Shown here in pieces: positions 19,209-30,397 of a DNA stretch of 64,000 nucleotides (its first letter is position 1; every line of letters begins with the position of its first letter). The stretch is from Enterococcus sp. 4G2_DIV0659 (GTDB taxonomy: Bacteria; Bacillota; Bacilli; Lactobacillales; Enterococcaceae). The notes beneath the pieces are model-generated. The model was not told where the DNA came from. It made no database searches and saw nothing but the letters and a program-made list of their open reading frames with translations. Position numbers and translations under genes: made by a program. The stretch is from contig NZ_NGLE02000001.1 in assembly GCF_002140715.2 (NCBI RefSeq), positions 2,384,001 to 2,448,000 on the forward strand, read 5' to 3'.

Positions 19209-21473
19209 ATGAAAACATCAATTATCGGGTTCCCACGAGTGGGAGAATTAAGAGAATTAAAATTTGCCACGGAAAAGTATTTCCGCAAAGAAATCACAGA
19301 GGAAGACTTACTTGCTATTGGGAAAGAATTAAGAGTAAAACACTGGCAATTACTGGACGATCAAGGGATTGATTTTATTCCAAGTGGGGATTTTTCTTTT
19401 TTTGATACGACGTTAGATACAGCTGTTTTATTGAATATTGTACCTAAAAAGTATCAAGAGTTACAGTTGTCCTCATTAGAAACCTATTTTGCTTTAGCAA
19501 GAGGCTATCAAGGCGAGTCAGGAGACGTTACTGCTTTAGCTATGAAAAAATGGTTTAATACTAATTATCATTACATGGTTCCAGAAATCGATGATAACAC
19601 AAAAATTCAACTCGTTGGTGAGAAACTATTTACGGAGTTTAAAGAAGCCAAAGAAGCAGGAATTGTTACGCGACCAACCATTTTAGGACCATTCACTTTA
19701 TTAAAATTAGCAACTTATCATGGCGCAAAAAAAGCAGAAGATTTTTACGAAGCAGTGATCACAGCCTATGGGCAAATTTTTGATCGCTTCGCAGCATTAG
19801 ACTGCGAGTGGCTGCAAATCGACGAACCAGCATTAGTTTTAGATTTATCTCCTGTTCAAGTCCAACAATTTAGCACATTGTATCAAAAATTATTAAGGAA
19901 AAAAGGTAATCTAAAGATCTTATTACAAACGTATTTCGGAGACGTTCGAGATGGGTATCAAGAAATAGTTAAATTGCCATTTGACGGTATTGGTTTAGAC
20001 TTTGTTGAAGGTCGAAAAACAGGAACCTTACTTGAAGAACACGGTTTTCCAAAAGATAAAGTATTATTTGCAGGGATTGTTAATGGTAAAAATATCTGGA
20101 AAAATAATTATCAAGAAACACTAAGAGTGGTAGAAAAACTTCAATCATTAGGTGAAGTCGTGTTAAATACGTCCTGCTCATTGCTACATGTACCATATAC
20201 TTTAGCAAACGAGACTGAGTTAACAGAAGACGTAACTAGCTATTTTTCTTTTGCGACTGAAAAATTAACTGAGTTGAATGAGTTGAAAAAAATCCTTTCA
20301 AATAAAGAAGAAAGCTATGAGCTGTTGGCGACCAATGACGCGTTGTTTAAGCAGGGTCGTTTCTCTCGCAATGAGCAAGTAGCCAAAAAAGTTCACGCAT
20401 TAACTGAACAAGATTTTGTCCGCTTCCCTAGCTTAGAAAAGCGTGCAGCTATTCAAAAAGATAAACTAAAGTTACCGATTTTACCCACCACTACGATTGG
20501 TTCATTTCCGCAAACAAAAGAAGTCAAACAAAATCGAGCAAAATTTAAAAAAGGTGAAATCACAGAATCAGACTATACAGCATTTAATCAAGGCAAAATC
20601 GCTGAGTGCGTGGCATTTCAAGAAGAAATTGGCTTAGATGTTTTAGTGCATGGTGAATTTGAGCGAAATGATATGGTAGAGTATTTTGGTGAAAGCTTAG
20701 ATGGATATCTATTTACAGAGAAAGCTTGGGTACAATCTTATGGAACACGTTGTGTAAAACCACCGATCATTTGGGGAGATGTTGCGCGAGCTAAACCGAT
20801 CACAGTAGCTTACTCAACATATGCCCAAACCTTAACAGACAAGCCGATGAAAGGAATGTTGACAGGTCCAGTAACGATTTTAAACTGGTCATTCCCTCGT
20901 GAAGATATTAGTTTAAGAGAGTCTACGCTACAACTAGCCTTAGCGATTCAAGAAGAAGTGTTGGATTTAGAAGCTAGTGGCATTGAGATTATCCAGATTG
21001 ATGAAGCTGCGTTACGCGAAAAATTACCGTTACGTCAAACCGATTGGCATCGTGAATATTTAGATTGGGCGATTCCAGCGTTTCGTCTTGTTCACAGTAA
21101 AGTACAACCGACAACGCAAATTCACACGCATATGTGCTATAGCGAATTCGCAGATATTATCCAAGATATTGAGAACATGGATGCTGATGTGATCTCTTTT
21201 GAAGCCTCTCGCTCAAATTTAGAGATTTTAGATGCTTTAAAAGCCATTAATTTTCAAACCCAAGTTGGTCCTGGTGTTTATGATATTCACTCACCACGCG
21301 TGCCAGCAGTAGCAGAAATCGAAACAACAATTGATCGTATCTTGAAAAAAATTCCAATCGAAAAAGTCTGGGTCAATCCAGATTGTGGTTTAAAAACACG
21401 GGGTGTACCAGAAACTCAAGCAAGTTTGAAGAATTTAGTCATTGCAGCGAAAAAGGTACGTGGAGGGATTTAA
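19209..21473 (+). CDS. metE: Cobalamin-independent methionine synthase MetE
   Basis: 754 residues, the standard length: an N-terminal barrel ([17 protein letters not shown]) and a C-terminal catalytic barrel ([20 protein letters not shown]). Zinc ligands are visible in THMCYSEF and NPDCGLKTR near the C-terminus. It moves a methyl group from 5-methyltetrahydrofolate triglutamate to homocysteine. ATG 19209 has AGGAGG 7 bases upstream; a weak TTG 30 bases earlier is not used. metF starts at the base after the metE stop, so the methyl donor and the acceptor enzyme are made together. Confidence 0.97.
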   Translation: MKTSIIGFPRVGELRELKFATEKYFRKEITEEDLLAIGKELRVKHWQLLDDQGIDFIPSGDFSFFDTTLDTAVLLNIVPKKYQELQLSSLETYFALARGYQGESGDVTALAMKKWFNTNYHYMVPEIDDNTKIQLVGEKLFTEFKEAKEAGIVTRPTILGPFTLLKLATYHGAKKAEDFYEAVITAYGQIFDRFAALDCEWLQIDEPALVLDLSPVQVQQFSTLYQKLLRKKGNLKILLQTYFGDVRDGYQEIVKLPFDGIGLDFVEGRKTGTLLEEHGFPKDKVLFAGIVNGKNIWKNNYQETLRVVEKLQSLGEVVLNTSCSLLHVPYTLANETELTEDVTSYFSFATEKLTELNELKKILSNKEESYELLATNDALFKQGRFSRNEQVAKKVHALTEQDFVRFPSLEKRAAIQKDKLKLPILPTTTIGSFPQTKEVKQNRAKFKKGEITESDYTAFNQGKIAECVAFQEEIGLDVLVHGEFERNDMVEYFGESLDGYLFTEKAWVQSYGTRCVKPPIIWGDVARAKPITVAYSTYAQTLTDKPMKGMLTGPVTILNWSFPREDISLRESTLQLALAIQEEVLDLEASGIEIIQIDEAALREKLPLRQTDWHREYLDWAIPAFRLVHSKVQPTTQIHTHMCYSEFADIIQDIENMDADVISFEASRSNLEILDALKAINFQTQVGPGVYDIHSPRVPAVAEIETTIDRILKKIPIEKVWVNPDCGLKTRGVPETQASLKNLVIAAKKVRGGI

Positions 21474-22337
21474 ATGAGAACAGACACGTTATTTAAGGAA
21501 AAAACCGTTTTTTCCTATGAAATTTTCCCACCAAAACGAACAGCGCCAATCGATACGATCTATCACACATTGGATCGCTTGAAGGGTCAGCAACCGGATT
21601 TTATCAGTGTTACATTGGGAGCAGGCGGCGCTGGAAATAATTTAAGTACAGCGGATATTGCCCAAAAAATCCAAGATGAACAGTTTCTTCCAAGTGTCGC
21701 TCATTTACCAGCTGTTAATTTTTCCAAAGAAGAAATTTTGGCAATTTTAAAAGAATTAAAACAAAAGAAGGTTGAAAATATTCTTGCGTTACGAGGAGAC
21801 ATTTTGCCAGATAAAGAACCTAAGAAAGATTTTGCCTACGCGAATGATTTAGTTGCATTTATTCACGAGCAAGGCGGCTTCAATATTATCGGTGCTTGTT
21901 ATCCTGAAACCCATGGGGATGCAGCTAGTTCAGTAGAGGATATCAAAAATCTAAAACGAAAGGTTGATGCGGGAACCAATCAGCTAATCACCCAACTATT
22001 TTTTGACAATCAGTACTTCTACACATTTAAAGAAAAATGTGACATTGCCAATATTGATGTGCCGATTCAAGCTGGAATTATGCCAGTTGTCAACAAAAAA
22101 CAAATCGAACGGATGGTCAAAATGTCCAATGTGACGTTACCGCTTAAATTTTTAAAAATGATGGAACGCTATGAGCATAGCCCCGAAGCCATTCGGGATG
22201 CAGGAATCGCTTATGCAATCAACCAAATCGTGGATCTAGTAGCACAAGGTGCAGCTGGGATTCATTTGTATACAATGAATAATCCTTATGTAGCACAAAA
22301 AATTAGAGAAGCAACGAGAAGTCTGTTTCAGGCGTGA
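21474..22337 (+). CDS. metF: Methylenetetrahydrofolate reductase MetF
   Basis: 287 residues, the bacterial MTHFR catalytic barrel: FSYEIFPPKR with the catalytic Glu at the N-terminus, ILALRGD and the NLITQLFFDN-type segment QLITQLFFDN. It reduces 5,10-methylene-THF to 5-methyl-THF for MetE. Directly abutting metE with GGAGGGAT before the ATG, in one operon under the Met-box-like site. A terminator follows. Confidence 0.95.
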   Translation: MRTDTLFKEKTVFSYEIFPPKRTAPIDTIYHTLDRLKGQQPDFISVTLGAGGAGNNLSTADIAQKIQDEQFLPSVAHLPAVNFSKEEILAILKELKQKKVENILALRGDILPDKEPKKDFAYANDLVAFIHEQGGFNIIGACYPETHGDAASSVEDIKNLKRKVDAGTNQLITQLFFDNQYFYTFKEKCDIANIDVPIQAGIMPVVNKKQIERMVKMSNVTLPLKFLKMMERYEHSPEAIRDAGIAYAINQIVDLVAQGAAGIHLYTMNNPYVAQKIREATRSLFQA

Positions 22338-22364
22338 AAGTTTGTAAAGAAAAGATGGGAAAGA

Positions 22365-22438
22365 AGCGTTTATTCGATTTTTAGGGGTTCAAGATATAAC
22401 TTGTAGAGTTATGGCTTGAACCCTTTAGCTTTCTTTTT
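22365..22438. terminator. Bidirectional terminator of dispersed hairpin family B
   Basis: AGGGGTTCAAG pairs with CTTGAACCCTT, and inside it ATAAC pairs with GTTAT. It separates metF from the convergent aminotransferase gene. The segment beginning CGTTTATTCGATTT and continuing into the hairpin is closely similar to the reverse complement of the element at 39700-39757, with paired base changes in the stem. Confidence 0.75.
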
Positions 22439-22442
22439 CAAT

Positions 22443-23594
22443 CTAAAAGCTCATCTTCTCAATTCGATCGAAGGCTTCTTTTAATACATGAATATCTTGT
22501 GTAGCAGCTAAGCGGACATAGTCATCACCAGTTGTTTCGCCAAATGCTTTTCCTGGAATCATCAAGACATTTGTTTCTTTCAAGACTTTTTCCACAAATG
22601 GAACAGAGGTCAAGCCAGTTTTAGAAATATTGATAAAAGCATACATACTTCCTTTGACTGGGTGGAGTGAAAGAAAAGGGATCACTTCAACTCGTGCAGC
22701 AACATATTCCAAACGTTCTTTAAAAATAGATACGATAGGCGGCACTAAGGCTGTCGCGTGATGTAACGCATAGATTCCTGCCTGCTGTGAAGGGCTTGGT
22801 GCAGAATAGGTAATACTTTCGTTGATTAGTTTGACTGCCTCGTTGATATAATCAGGAGCAATCATATAACCTATTCGCCAACCAGTCATGGCAAAGGCTT
22901 TGGAAAAACTACTAAACGTAATGGTATTTTCAGGTGCAAAAGTCGCCATAGGAACAAATTCGTCGTAGAAACAAAAGGCTTCATACACTTCATCAGAAAG
23001 AATATAAAACTCATGTTCAATCGCCAAATCGGCAATGGCTTTGAAGGTTTCTTTTGAAAAAACAGCTCCTGTTGGATTGTTTGGTGAATTAATGATAATT
23101 GCTTTCGTTTTATCTGTGATGGCTGATTTTAATACATCAATATTGATTTGAAAATCGTCTTTTTCATAGGTTGGGATAAATACAGGCTTGCCTCCAGCTA
23201 AAAGGACTTGATCCTTGTAAGGCGAAAAATAAGGTTCATGAATAATAACTTCATCTTCTGGATCAAGAATCACTTGTAAAGTTAAATACATGCCATGTAA
23301 AGCACCTACTGTAGCACGAACCTGAGTTTGGTTAAATGAAAGTCCGTATTGTTTCTGGTAAAAGTCAATGACTATGTCAATAAACGCTTGACTGCCGCCA
23401 GATGCCGTGTATTTTGTGTGACCATTTTTTACATCTGTAAATGCTGATTCGATGATGCTTTCATCAGTGATCAAATCAGGATCACCGATGGATAGATCCA
23501 ATAAATCTGGGACTTGCTTAGCTAAGGTAGCAATGTCCATTAAGATATTTTCAGCAGGGTGCTGATGCTGTTTTGCAATAGTTGAACGATCCAT
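22443..23594 (-). CDS. PLP-dependent class I/II aminotransferase
   Basis: 383 residues, aspartate-aminotransferase fold type I. The PLP-binding lysine is in SSFSKAFAMTGWRIGY, with INSPNNPTGAV for cofactor contact, SDEVYEAF and the C-terminal arginine of DYVRLA. The sequence is closest to the PatA/AspC-like group acting on aromatic amino acids or aspartate; the exact substrate is unknown. It sits downstream of the amino acid transporter genes on the same strand but behind their terminator, so it is probably transcribed separately. Confidence 0.88.
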   Translation of the reverse strand: MDRSTIAKQHQHPAENILMDIATLAKQVPDLLDLSIGDPDLITDESIIESAFTDVKNGHTKYTASGGSQAFIDIVIDFYQKQYGLSFNQTQVRATVGALHGMYLTLQVILDPEDEVIIHEPYFSPYKDQVLLAGGKPVFIPTYEKDDFQINIDVLKSAITDKTKAIIINSPNNPTGAVFSKETFKAIADLAIEHEFYILSDEVYEAFCFYDEFVPMATFAPENTITFSSFSKAFAMTGWRIGYMIAPDYINEAVKLINESITYSAPSPSQQAGIYALHHATALVPPIVSIFKERLEYVAARVEVIPFLSLHPVKGSMYAFINISKTGLTSVPFVEKVLKETNVLMIPGKAFGETTGDDYVRLAATQDIHVLKEAFDRIEKMSF

Positions 23595-23670
23595 ATGTTT
23601 TCCCCCAGTATTTTGTTGTCTTCTTTTATTATACTATTTTTTAGTGGTGAAGAAGTATCGACTTTTGAAA

Positions 23671-23735
23671 TAAGCCACCATTCACAAAAATCTGCAAAAC
23701 AATTTTCGTGAATGGTGGCTTATTTTTTTCGAAAG
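23671..23735 (-). terminator. Terminator of glnPQ, dispersed hairpin family A
   Basis: AATAAGCCACCATTCAC pairs with GTGAATGGTGGCTTATT, with AAAAT/ATTTT inside. It follows the minus-strand transporter gene ending at 23755. A homologous hairpin with compensating changes lies at 45724-45776. Confidence 0.85.
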
Positions 23736-23754
23736 TAGGTCTGTTGTCTTCGTT

Positions 23755-24477
23755 TTACAATACTTTTCTTAAAAAATCTTGCGTTCGTGGATTTTTTGGT
23801 TGTCCGAAAATTTCTTCTGGCGTGCCTTCTTCTTGAATGATACCGGCATCCATGAAGATTACACGATCGGCAACTTCACGAGCAAAGCCCATTTCATGAG
23901 TAACAACCACCATTGTCATCCCTTCAACTGCTAAAGCTTTCATAACTGCCAAGACTTCTCCTACCATTTCTGGATCAAGGGCAGAAGTTGGTTCATCGAA
24001 TAACATAACATCAGGATTCATTGCTAAGGCACGAGCGATTGCCACCCGTTGTTGTTGTCCGCCAGAAAGGCTTGAAGGATAGCTAGTGGCTTTCTCCTTT
24101 AGCCCAACTTGTTCTAATAATGATAGGGCTTTTTCTTTAGCAACATCGGCTGCTTCTTTTTTGACTTTGATGGGGCTGATTGTCAGATTATCTAAAACTG
24201 TTTTATGAGGGAATAGATTGAAATTTTGGAATACCATGCCCATTTTTTGACGAAGAGCATCGATATTCGTTTCTTTATCCAATAAATTTTTTCCTTCAAA
24301 CTCAATTGTTCCATCGGTTGGTTGTTCTAATAAATTTAAACAACGAAGAAAAGTACTTTTACCACTACCAGAAGGGCCGATAATTACAACTACTTCACCT
24401 GCTTTTACATCAAGGTCAATGCCTTTTAAGACCGTATTTTTTCCAAAGGTTTTGTGTAAATTTTTAATATTAATCAC
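23755..24477 (-). CDS. glnQ: Polar amino acid ABC transporter ATP-binding protein
   Basis: 240 residues. Walker [10 protein letters not shown]-loop QNFNLFPH, signature LSGGQQQR, Walker [13 protein letters not shown] and the switch His in VVTHEMGF, all of the GlnQ/HisP group. It powers import by the adjacent fused binding protein-permease. The GTG start overlaps the end of the permease gene by 8 bases. Glutamine or glutamate is the likely substrate by family, not proven. Confidence 0.94.
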   Translation of the reverse strand: MINIKNLHKTFGKNTVLKGIDLDVKAGEVVVIIGPSGSGKSTFLRCLNLLEQPTDGTIEFEGKNLLDKETNIDALRQKMGMVFQNFNLFPHKTVLDNLTISPIKVKKEAADVAKEKALSLLEQVGLKEKATSYPSSLSGGQQQRVAIARALAMNPDVMLFDEPTSALDPEMVGEVLAVMKALAVEGMTMVVVTHEMGFAREVADRVIFMDAGIIQEEGTPEEIFGQPKNPRTQDFLRKVL

Positions 24478-25933
24478 TAGTGCTCATTCTCCTTTCAGCA
24501 ACACCTAATAGGCGAGAGATCGTAAAGGTTAAAACAAAGTAAATCAATGATACCACTAAATAAGGTAAGAATGGTTTAAAGCTGGCTCCTTGAACATTCC
24601 CAGCTTGGAAAATCAGTTCAGAAACTCCGATAACAGAAACAACAGACGATTCTTTGATGACTGTTACAAATTCATTTCCTAATGCAGGTAAAATATTTTT
24701 GATTGCTTGAGGTAAGATAATATAACGCATTGCTTGCGGTTGATTCATACCAAGAGAACGTGCTGCTTCTAGTTGTCCTTTATTAACAGCATTAATCCCT
24801 GCACGAACGATTTCAGCTACATAAGCACCACTATTTAGAGAAAGAGCGATACAACCAGCAGCGATTTTCGATAAATCCAAACCTAAAACTCCTGTACCAA
24901 AGTAAACAATGAAAATCTGAACTAACAATGGTGTACCACGGACATATTCGATGTAAGCTATTGCAATACCACGTAAAATTTTTGATTTAGACAATTTCAT
25001 TAAGGCTAACAAACCACCTAAAATTGCACCGAATAATACGCCCATAAAGGCTAAGAAAATTGTGTATCCAGCACCGCTGATGTAAAATTTACCATATTTA
25101 CCAAGGAAACTTTGATCATCAGTAAACATCAGTTTACCCGCTTCTTTTTTATAACCATCCAGCAAATTATTGTCATTGATCGTTTGGATGGACGCATTGA
25201 CTTTTTTTTCTAAAATCGTTGCATTTTTAGGAATGGCAACCGCCGCATCTTTTTCTCCTTGTTCAAACGTCACATCAGCGAACGTTAACTCTTTATCACG
25301 ATCAACATAAGCTTCAGCAACTGGTCCTTCTAAAACTGCTGCATCTACTTTTTTATTTTTTAAGTTCATAATGATGTCTGGTACTTTTTGTAAAGAAGTT
25401 GGAATCGAACCGACAAGTTCAGTCTTCGCTAATTCTTCTTGTGTCGTCTGTTTTTGAACACCGACTTTCACACCGTCGAAATCTTTTGTGGACTTGAATT
25501 TCTCTTTGTCATCTTTTCTAACAATAACTTTTTGTTTAACTGTCATGTATGGATGAGAAAAATTCACTTCTTGTAGACGTTCTGGTGTGGGTGCCATACC
25601 AGAGATGATTAAATCAATCTTTCCTGTTTTCAAAGCACCTAATAATGCATCAAAACCCAATTCTTCGATTTTTAATTTCACACCTAAATCATCTGCGATT
25701 TTTTGTGCGATAGAAATATCAAAACCAACGATTTTGTCTTTTCCGTCAACATCTGCATGAAATTCATAAGGTGCATAATCGGCAGATAGACCAACGATCA
25801 GTTCTCCTCGTTTCATAATGCTGTCATAGACAGGATCTTTTTCTTCAGCGAGTGCAGTGTTTACTGGAAGAAAAGTGAGTAGTACCAGCAGGAAGGGCAT
25901 GATAAGTGCGAATGTTTTTTTGCAAATGTTCAT
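24470..25933 (-). CDS. glnP: Fused amino acid-binding protein/permease (GlnP type)
   Basis: 487 residues. A signal peptide (about 1-30, ending TALAEEK) leads into a single SBP_bac_3 domain (about 35-265: [28 protein letters not shown]), then a permease with 4-5 helices (about 285-480) and the [17 protein letters not shown] motif. GlnP-like fusions dimerise and work with GlnQ. The start at 25933 has AAGGAGAG 5-6 bases upstream; a longer frame to 26008 lacks such a site. Transcribed with glnQ from a promoter in the divergent region before the dehydrogenase gene. Confidence 0.93.
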   Translation of the reverse strand: MNICKKTFALIMPFLLVLLTFLPVNTALAEEKDPVYDSIMKRGELIVGLSADYAPYEFHADVDGKDKIVGFDISIAQKIADDLGVKLKIEELGFDALLGALKTGKIDLIISGMAPTPERLQEVNFSHPYMTVKQKVIVRKDDKEKFKSTKDFDGVKVGVQKQTTQEELAKTELVGSIPTSLQKVPDIIMNLKNKKVDAAVLEGPVAEAYVDRDKELTFADVTFEQGEKDAAVAIPKNATILEKKVNASIQTINDNNLLDGYKKEAGKLMFTDDQSFLGKYGKFYISGAGYTIFLAFMGVLFGAILGGLLALMKLSKSKILRGIAIAYIEYVRGTPLLVQIFIVYFGTGVLGLDLSKIAAGCIALSLNSGAYVAEIVRAGINAVNKGQLEAARSLGMNQPQAMRYIILPQAIKNILPALGNEFVTVIKESSVVSVIGVSELIFQAGNVQGASFKPFLPYLVVSLIYFVLTFTISRLLGVAERRMSTSD

Positions 25934-26190
25934 TTGTTTCTCTCCTTTATGATAGGTTGTGAGATGGAGACAGAAGCTTATTTGTAAAGGGATTTCTTCT
26001 GATTCCATGAGTTATCCTAGTGTTTTTCAATAAATATTCTAAAAAACGTGAATAAGTGTATAAAAATTTATTGTTTTTAGATGTGTTTTATCATATCATA
26101 GATTTAGGGAAAGGAAAAGTGGATTCTATCAAAGAATTTACAAAAATTCACTTTTGCATAAAAATTAGTAAAAATGAAAGGTTGAGATGA

Positions 26191-27279
26191 ATGAATCAAT
26201 CGCTGATTGTAAGGGGCGCACCACAAGAATATGAATGTCGAGTAGGTGCCTGGAATGATTTAGAAGAACATTTAAGTAGAAGAAAGATTACGCGTGTGAT
26301 GATTTTACATGGGAAAGAGTCATGGGAAGCAGCCCAACCTTATTTTCCTACTTTAATGAATATAGATGCATATTTTATTGATTATGGTGGAGAATGTACA
26401 GATGAGAAGACGTCAGAATTGAAAAAGATCTTTGACCAAAAAGAGCTAGAGGGAATCATAGCGGTTGGCGGTGGAAAGATTGCAGATTTAGGGAAAGCAG
26501 TAGCCAATCAATGTAATACCCCTATCTTGATTTTACCAACCTTAGCTGCCACTTGTGCTGCGTATACTCCACTAAGTGTGATATATAAAACAGACGGTTC
26601 TATGGATCGTTATGATGTATTTCCACAGAGTAATGCCTTAGTTTTGATTGAGCCTAACGTTATACTGGCTTCACCGATTGAACTGATGATCGCAGGAATC
26701 GGCGATACTTTGGCTAAATGGTACGAAGCAGATGCAATGATCTCTCAATTAGCGGTACAGCCAATTGAAATTCAAGTCTCTGCATTTGCAGCAAAAAAAT
26801 GTCGTGATGTTTTGCTTACAGATAGTCAAGAAGCGCTTAATGCTATGAGAGAACAAGAAATGAATCAAGCCTTTTTAAATGTAGTAGAGACGAATATCTT
26901 ACTTGGCGGAATGGTGGGTGGCTTTGGTGATGATTATGGCCGCACGGCAGGAGCTCATTCTATACATGATGCGCTGACCATTTTACCTGAGAGTCATCAA
27001 CAGTTACATGGTAATAAAGTTGCTTATGGTGTTTTAGTTCAGTTAGTAATTGAAAATAAATGGTCAGAAATTGAACAACTTATTCCGTTTTATCACAGTC
27101 TTGATTTACCGATTTCCTTAAAAGAGATGAAGATGTATTTGTCGCAAGAGGAGTATAACCGAGTGGCGAAACGTGCTGCAGAATCTCATGAAACCATTCA
27201 TTATATGAAAGAAACGATTACGCCAGAAGTTGTCAAAACAGCCATGATGGAACTTGAAACAGCCATGAGTAACAAATAA
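26191..27279 (+). CDS. Glycerol-dehydrogenase-like iron/zinc alcohol dehydrogenase
   Basis: 362 residues. NAD-binding GGGKIADLGKAVA, then metal ligands in GIGDTLAKWYEA, GAHSIHDAL and LHGNKVAYG, as in the GldA branch of iron-type alcohol dehydrogenases. Substrate not fixed: glycerol, hydroxyketones or a related diol are possible. AGGTTGAG precedes the ATG. Monocistronic, divergent from the amino acid transporter genes, and ended by a terminator. Confidence 0.87.
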   Translation: MNQSLIVRGAPQEYECRVGAWNDLEEHLSRRKITRVMILHGKESWEAAQPYFPTLMNIDAYFIDYGGECTDEKTSELKKIFDQKELEGIIAVGGGKIADLGKAVANQCNTPILILPTLAATCAAYTPLSVIYKTDGSMDRYDVFPQSNALVLIEPNVILASPIELMIAGIGDTLAKWYEADAMISQLAVQPIEIQVSAFAAKKCRDVLLTDSQEALNAMREQEMNQAFLNVVETNILLGGMVGGFGDDYGRTAGAHSIHDALTILPESHQQLHGNKVAYGVLVQLVIENKWSEIEQLIPFYHSLDLPISLKEMKMYLSQEEYNRVAKRAAESHETIHYMKETITPEVVKTAMMELETAMSNK

Positions 27280-27302
27280 GTGAAGTTGAAAAAATGAAAA
27301 GA

Positions 27303-27341
27303 ACTGGAGACAAAGGATTTTTTACCTTGTCTCTGGTTTTA
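27303..27341 (+). terminator. Terminator after the dehydrogenase gene
   Basis: GAGACAAAGG pairs with CCTTGTCTC (one bulged A) around a T-rich loop; TTTT follows. Confidence 0.75.
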
Positions 27342-27445
27342 TTGTCTAAGGATATCCTAAAGAAAGCCTGTAAAACCTTGCAAATACGGACAAAAAAAAG
27401 TATGATGAGGAAAGTGTAAATTTACAAAAGAAAGTAGGAGAATGA

Positions 27446-28591
<1,146 letters not shown>

Positions 28592-28673
28592 AAAAATGAT
28601 CAAAAGACTAGTGTTGTATCAGAAATTTTGTTACAGTAAACTAGTGATTATACGATAGAGAGGTGAATAGATA

Positions 28674-29045
28674 ATGGGCGGAGGAATTTCGTTTATTTTA
28701 CCATTAATTCTTTTAGCAGGAATGATGTTTTTTATGACTCGTTCACAAAAGAAACAGCAAAATGAACGTCAAACACTTTTAGATGCAATGAAAGTGGGCG
28801 ATGAAGTTGTTACAATCGGCGGATTACACGGTGTAATTTCTGAAATTGACAATGAAAAGAGAACGGTACTGATCGACTGTGAAGGAATTATCCTTGAATT
28901 TGATCGCGCGGCGATTAAAACAGTAAAACCAGGTACTGTGGTTGCAAATGACAGCGACGTAACAGTTGTTGAAACGAAAGAAGAATCAGTTGTAGAAGAA
29001 CCAGCTGCAACAGAGACTTCTGAAAATGACGAAACGAAAGAGTAA
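28674..29045 (+). CDS. yajC: Preprotein translocase accessory subunit YajC
   Basis: 123 residues: one N-terminal membrane helix (IPLILLAGMMFFMTRSQKK-like, about 5-24), the YajC core MKVGDEVVTIGGLHGVI, and an acidic tail. YajC associates with SecDF. Spacing of 82 bases after tgt; a small terminator follows. Confidence 0.93.
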   Translation: MGGGISFILPLILLAGMMFFMTRSQKKQQNERQTLLDAMKVGDEVVTIGGLHGVISEIDNEKRTVLIDCEGIILEFDRAAIKTVKPGTVVANDSDVTVVETKEESVVEEPAATETSENDETKE

Positions 29046-29046
29046 A

Positions 29047-29073
29047 TTCCAGCTTGCTGGGATTTTTTCTTTC
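29047..29073 (+). terminator. Terminator after yajC
   Basis: TCCAGC/GCTGGGA with a 2-base loop, then six T, directly after the stop codon. Since comN follows at once, it may be leaky. Confidence 0.6.
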
Positions 29074-29121
29074 TGGTATCCCTAAATACATAGATTATTT
29101 TTTAGAAAGAAGGAGAGAACC

Positions 29122-29403
29122 ATCGAAAAGCTATCCTGGCATCAAAAGTTCTTACTAAAAAAAGAATTAAAAGCCAAATGCCAATCTTTTCAGCAACTAG
29201 GTTATTCATCCGTTAATGAAAACGAATTGATGAACTATCTTGTTTCCTACCGTTGGAAAAAGAAATCTCCATCCTCCATCAAAGCTTGTAAAGAGGATAT
29301 TTTACATATTGAACCAAACGAATTTTTTGATTACCAACAATTGATTGCGCAAACAAGTAGTTTAACAATTAAAGATTGGCATGATTTAACGGATTTATTC
29401 TAA
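29122..29403 (+). CDS. comN: Post-transcriptional regulator ComN, ATC start
   Basis: 93 codons, rich in Lys and Trp: EKLSWHQKFLLKKELKAK at the start, YLVSYRWKKKSPSS in the middle and IKDWHDLTDLF at the end. This resembles the ComN/YrzD post-transcriptional regulators that lie between yajC and secDF in bacilli; ComN binds mRNA of the minicell/competence gene comE in B. subtilis. The frame has no ATG, GTG or TTG between the upstream stop (29083) and codon 22, but AAGGAGAG lies 5-6 bases before ATC 29122. An ATC start fits well. The call is by context and length. Confidence 0.72.
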   Translation: MEKLSWHQKFLLKKELKAKCQSFQQLGYSSVNENELMNYLVSYRWKKKSPSSIKACKEDILHIEPNEFFDYQQLIAQTSSLTIKDWHDLTDLF

Positions 29404-29701
29404 TTTAGTTGCATAAATTGAAATAGATTTTACTTCATACTTTTTTAGCTATTTTTGTATTATATAATATGGTTGTTGTTTTATTCAATATGATTCTTGT
29501 GTTGGCAAAACAACCACACCCACGAGTTATTGAGAAGCATTCACTAAAATAATGGGAGAAAACTGGGAGAGCATTGATTGTCTTAATGTTTTGTTCTGTA
29601 ATATAATTAAAATATTCTAACGATTAGTCTAAATGTAATAATTATATTTTAAATATTGGAAATATATGGTATGATTATTACGTAAGAGTTGTTAGGAGTG
29701 T

Positions 29702-30202
29702 TTGGTCGATTTGGAAAAAGAAAAAACTTTAATTATTAATCCTATTATATCAATTAGTAAAGAACACTATTATTTCAGTGATAAATCTAGGTCGGAAAAC
29801 AAGATATTTTATTTCGAATGTTTGTGGTTTGTATTGACGTTTACTAGTTCTATGTTAAAAATTAGTGCTTTCGATCATAACTTGTCCACTAATACATTAG
29901 ATACAGGATATTTTTTAATTGTTTTTTCTGCGCCTATTCTAATAAGGCATTTTATTCGCTTTGATTTTTTCAATACTTTGAGTAAGTTTCGAGGGGTTGC
30001 CTTTTGGATGGTCACTAAAATTGTACTTGTTTTTTTCATTATCTCGGTAGCGTTCCTTTTATTCTTGATAATGAATTTTAAAAATTTAGATGATAGTGAG
30101 TTTTTATATAATTGTGCGATTGTTTTTCATTTCGTTGTCCTTACTATAGGTCTTTATGATAAAATAGGTTTACGTTTAAAACCAAAAATTGAAGAGGAGT
30201 GA
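29702..30202 (+). CDS. Membrane protein of unknown function
   Basis: Up to 166 residues with four hydrophobic segments (about 43-57, 70-85, 101-125, 138-152) and a charged N-terminus. TTG start at 29702 or 29711; AGGAG at 29694 fits neither perfectly (3 and 12 bases). First of three small, AT-rich genes between comN and adhE, with very low GC compared with the neighbours, suggesting acquisition. No family recognised. The 300 bases before it hold only a TATAAT-like box near 29462. Confidence 0.55.
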   Translation: MVDLEKEKTLIINPIISISKEHYYFSDKSRSENKIFYFECLWFVLTFTSSMLKISAFDHNLSTNTLDTGYFLIVFSAPILIRHFIRFDFFNTLSKFRGVAFWMVTKIVLVFFIISVAFLLFLIMNFKNLDDSEFLYNCAIVFHFVVLTIGLYDKIGLRLKPKIEEE

Positions 30203-30206
30203 TTTC

Positions 30207-30374
30207 ATGTTTATATTTGTATTTTTTGGTGCAGTGCTATTCATGTTTGTAACTTTCTTTATTTTATTATTTTTGGTGACATTTTTGTATGTAGATGATT
30301 TAGAAATGAGTGCGATTATATTTTTTAATGAAATTCGTATTGCTTTTTTCGTTTCTAAGAAAAAAGAATTCTAG
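30207..30374 (+). CDS. Small hydrophobic protein of unknown function
   Basis: 55 residues: one long hydrophobic N-terminal stretch (about 1-30) and a C-terminal aromatic, basic tail. ATG 30207 has GAGGAG 8 bases upstream, inside the end of the previous gene, so it is translationally coupled to it. Function unknown. Confidence 0.5.
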   Translation: MFIFVFFGAVLFMFVTFFILLFLVTFLYVDDLEMSAIIFFNEIRIAFFVSKKKEF

Positions 30375-30397
30375 ATTCTGCAAGATTTATAAGCGGT

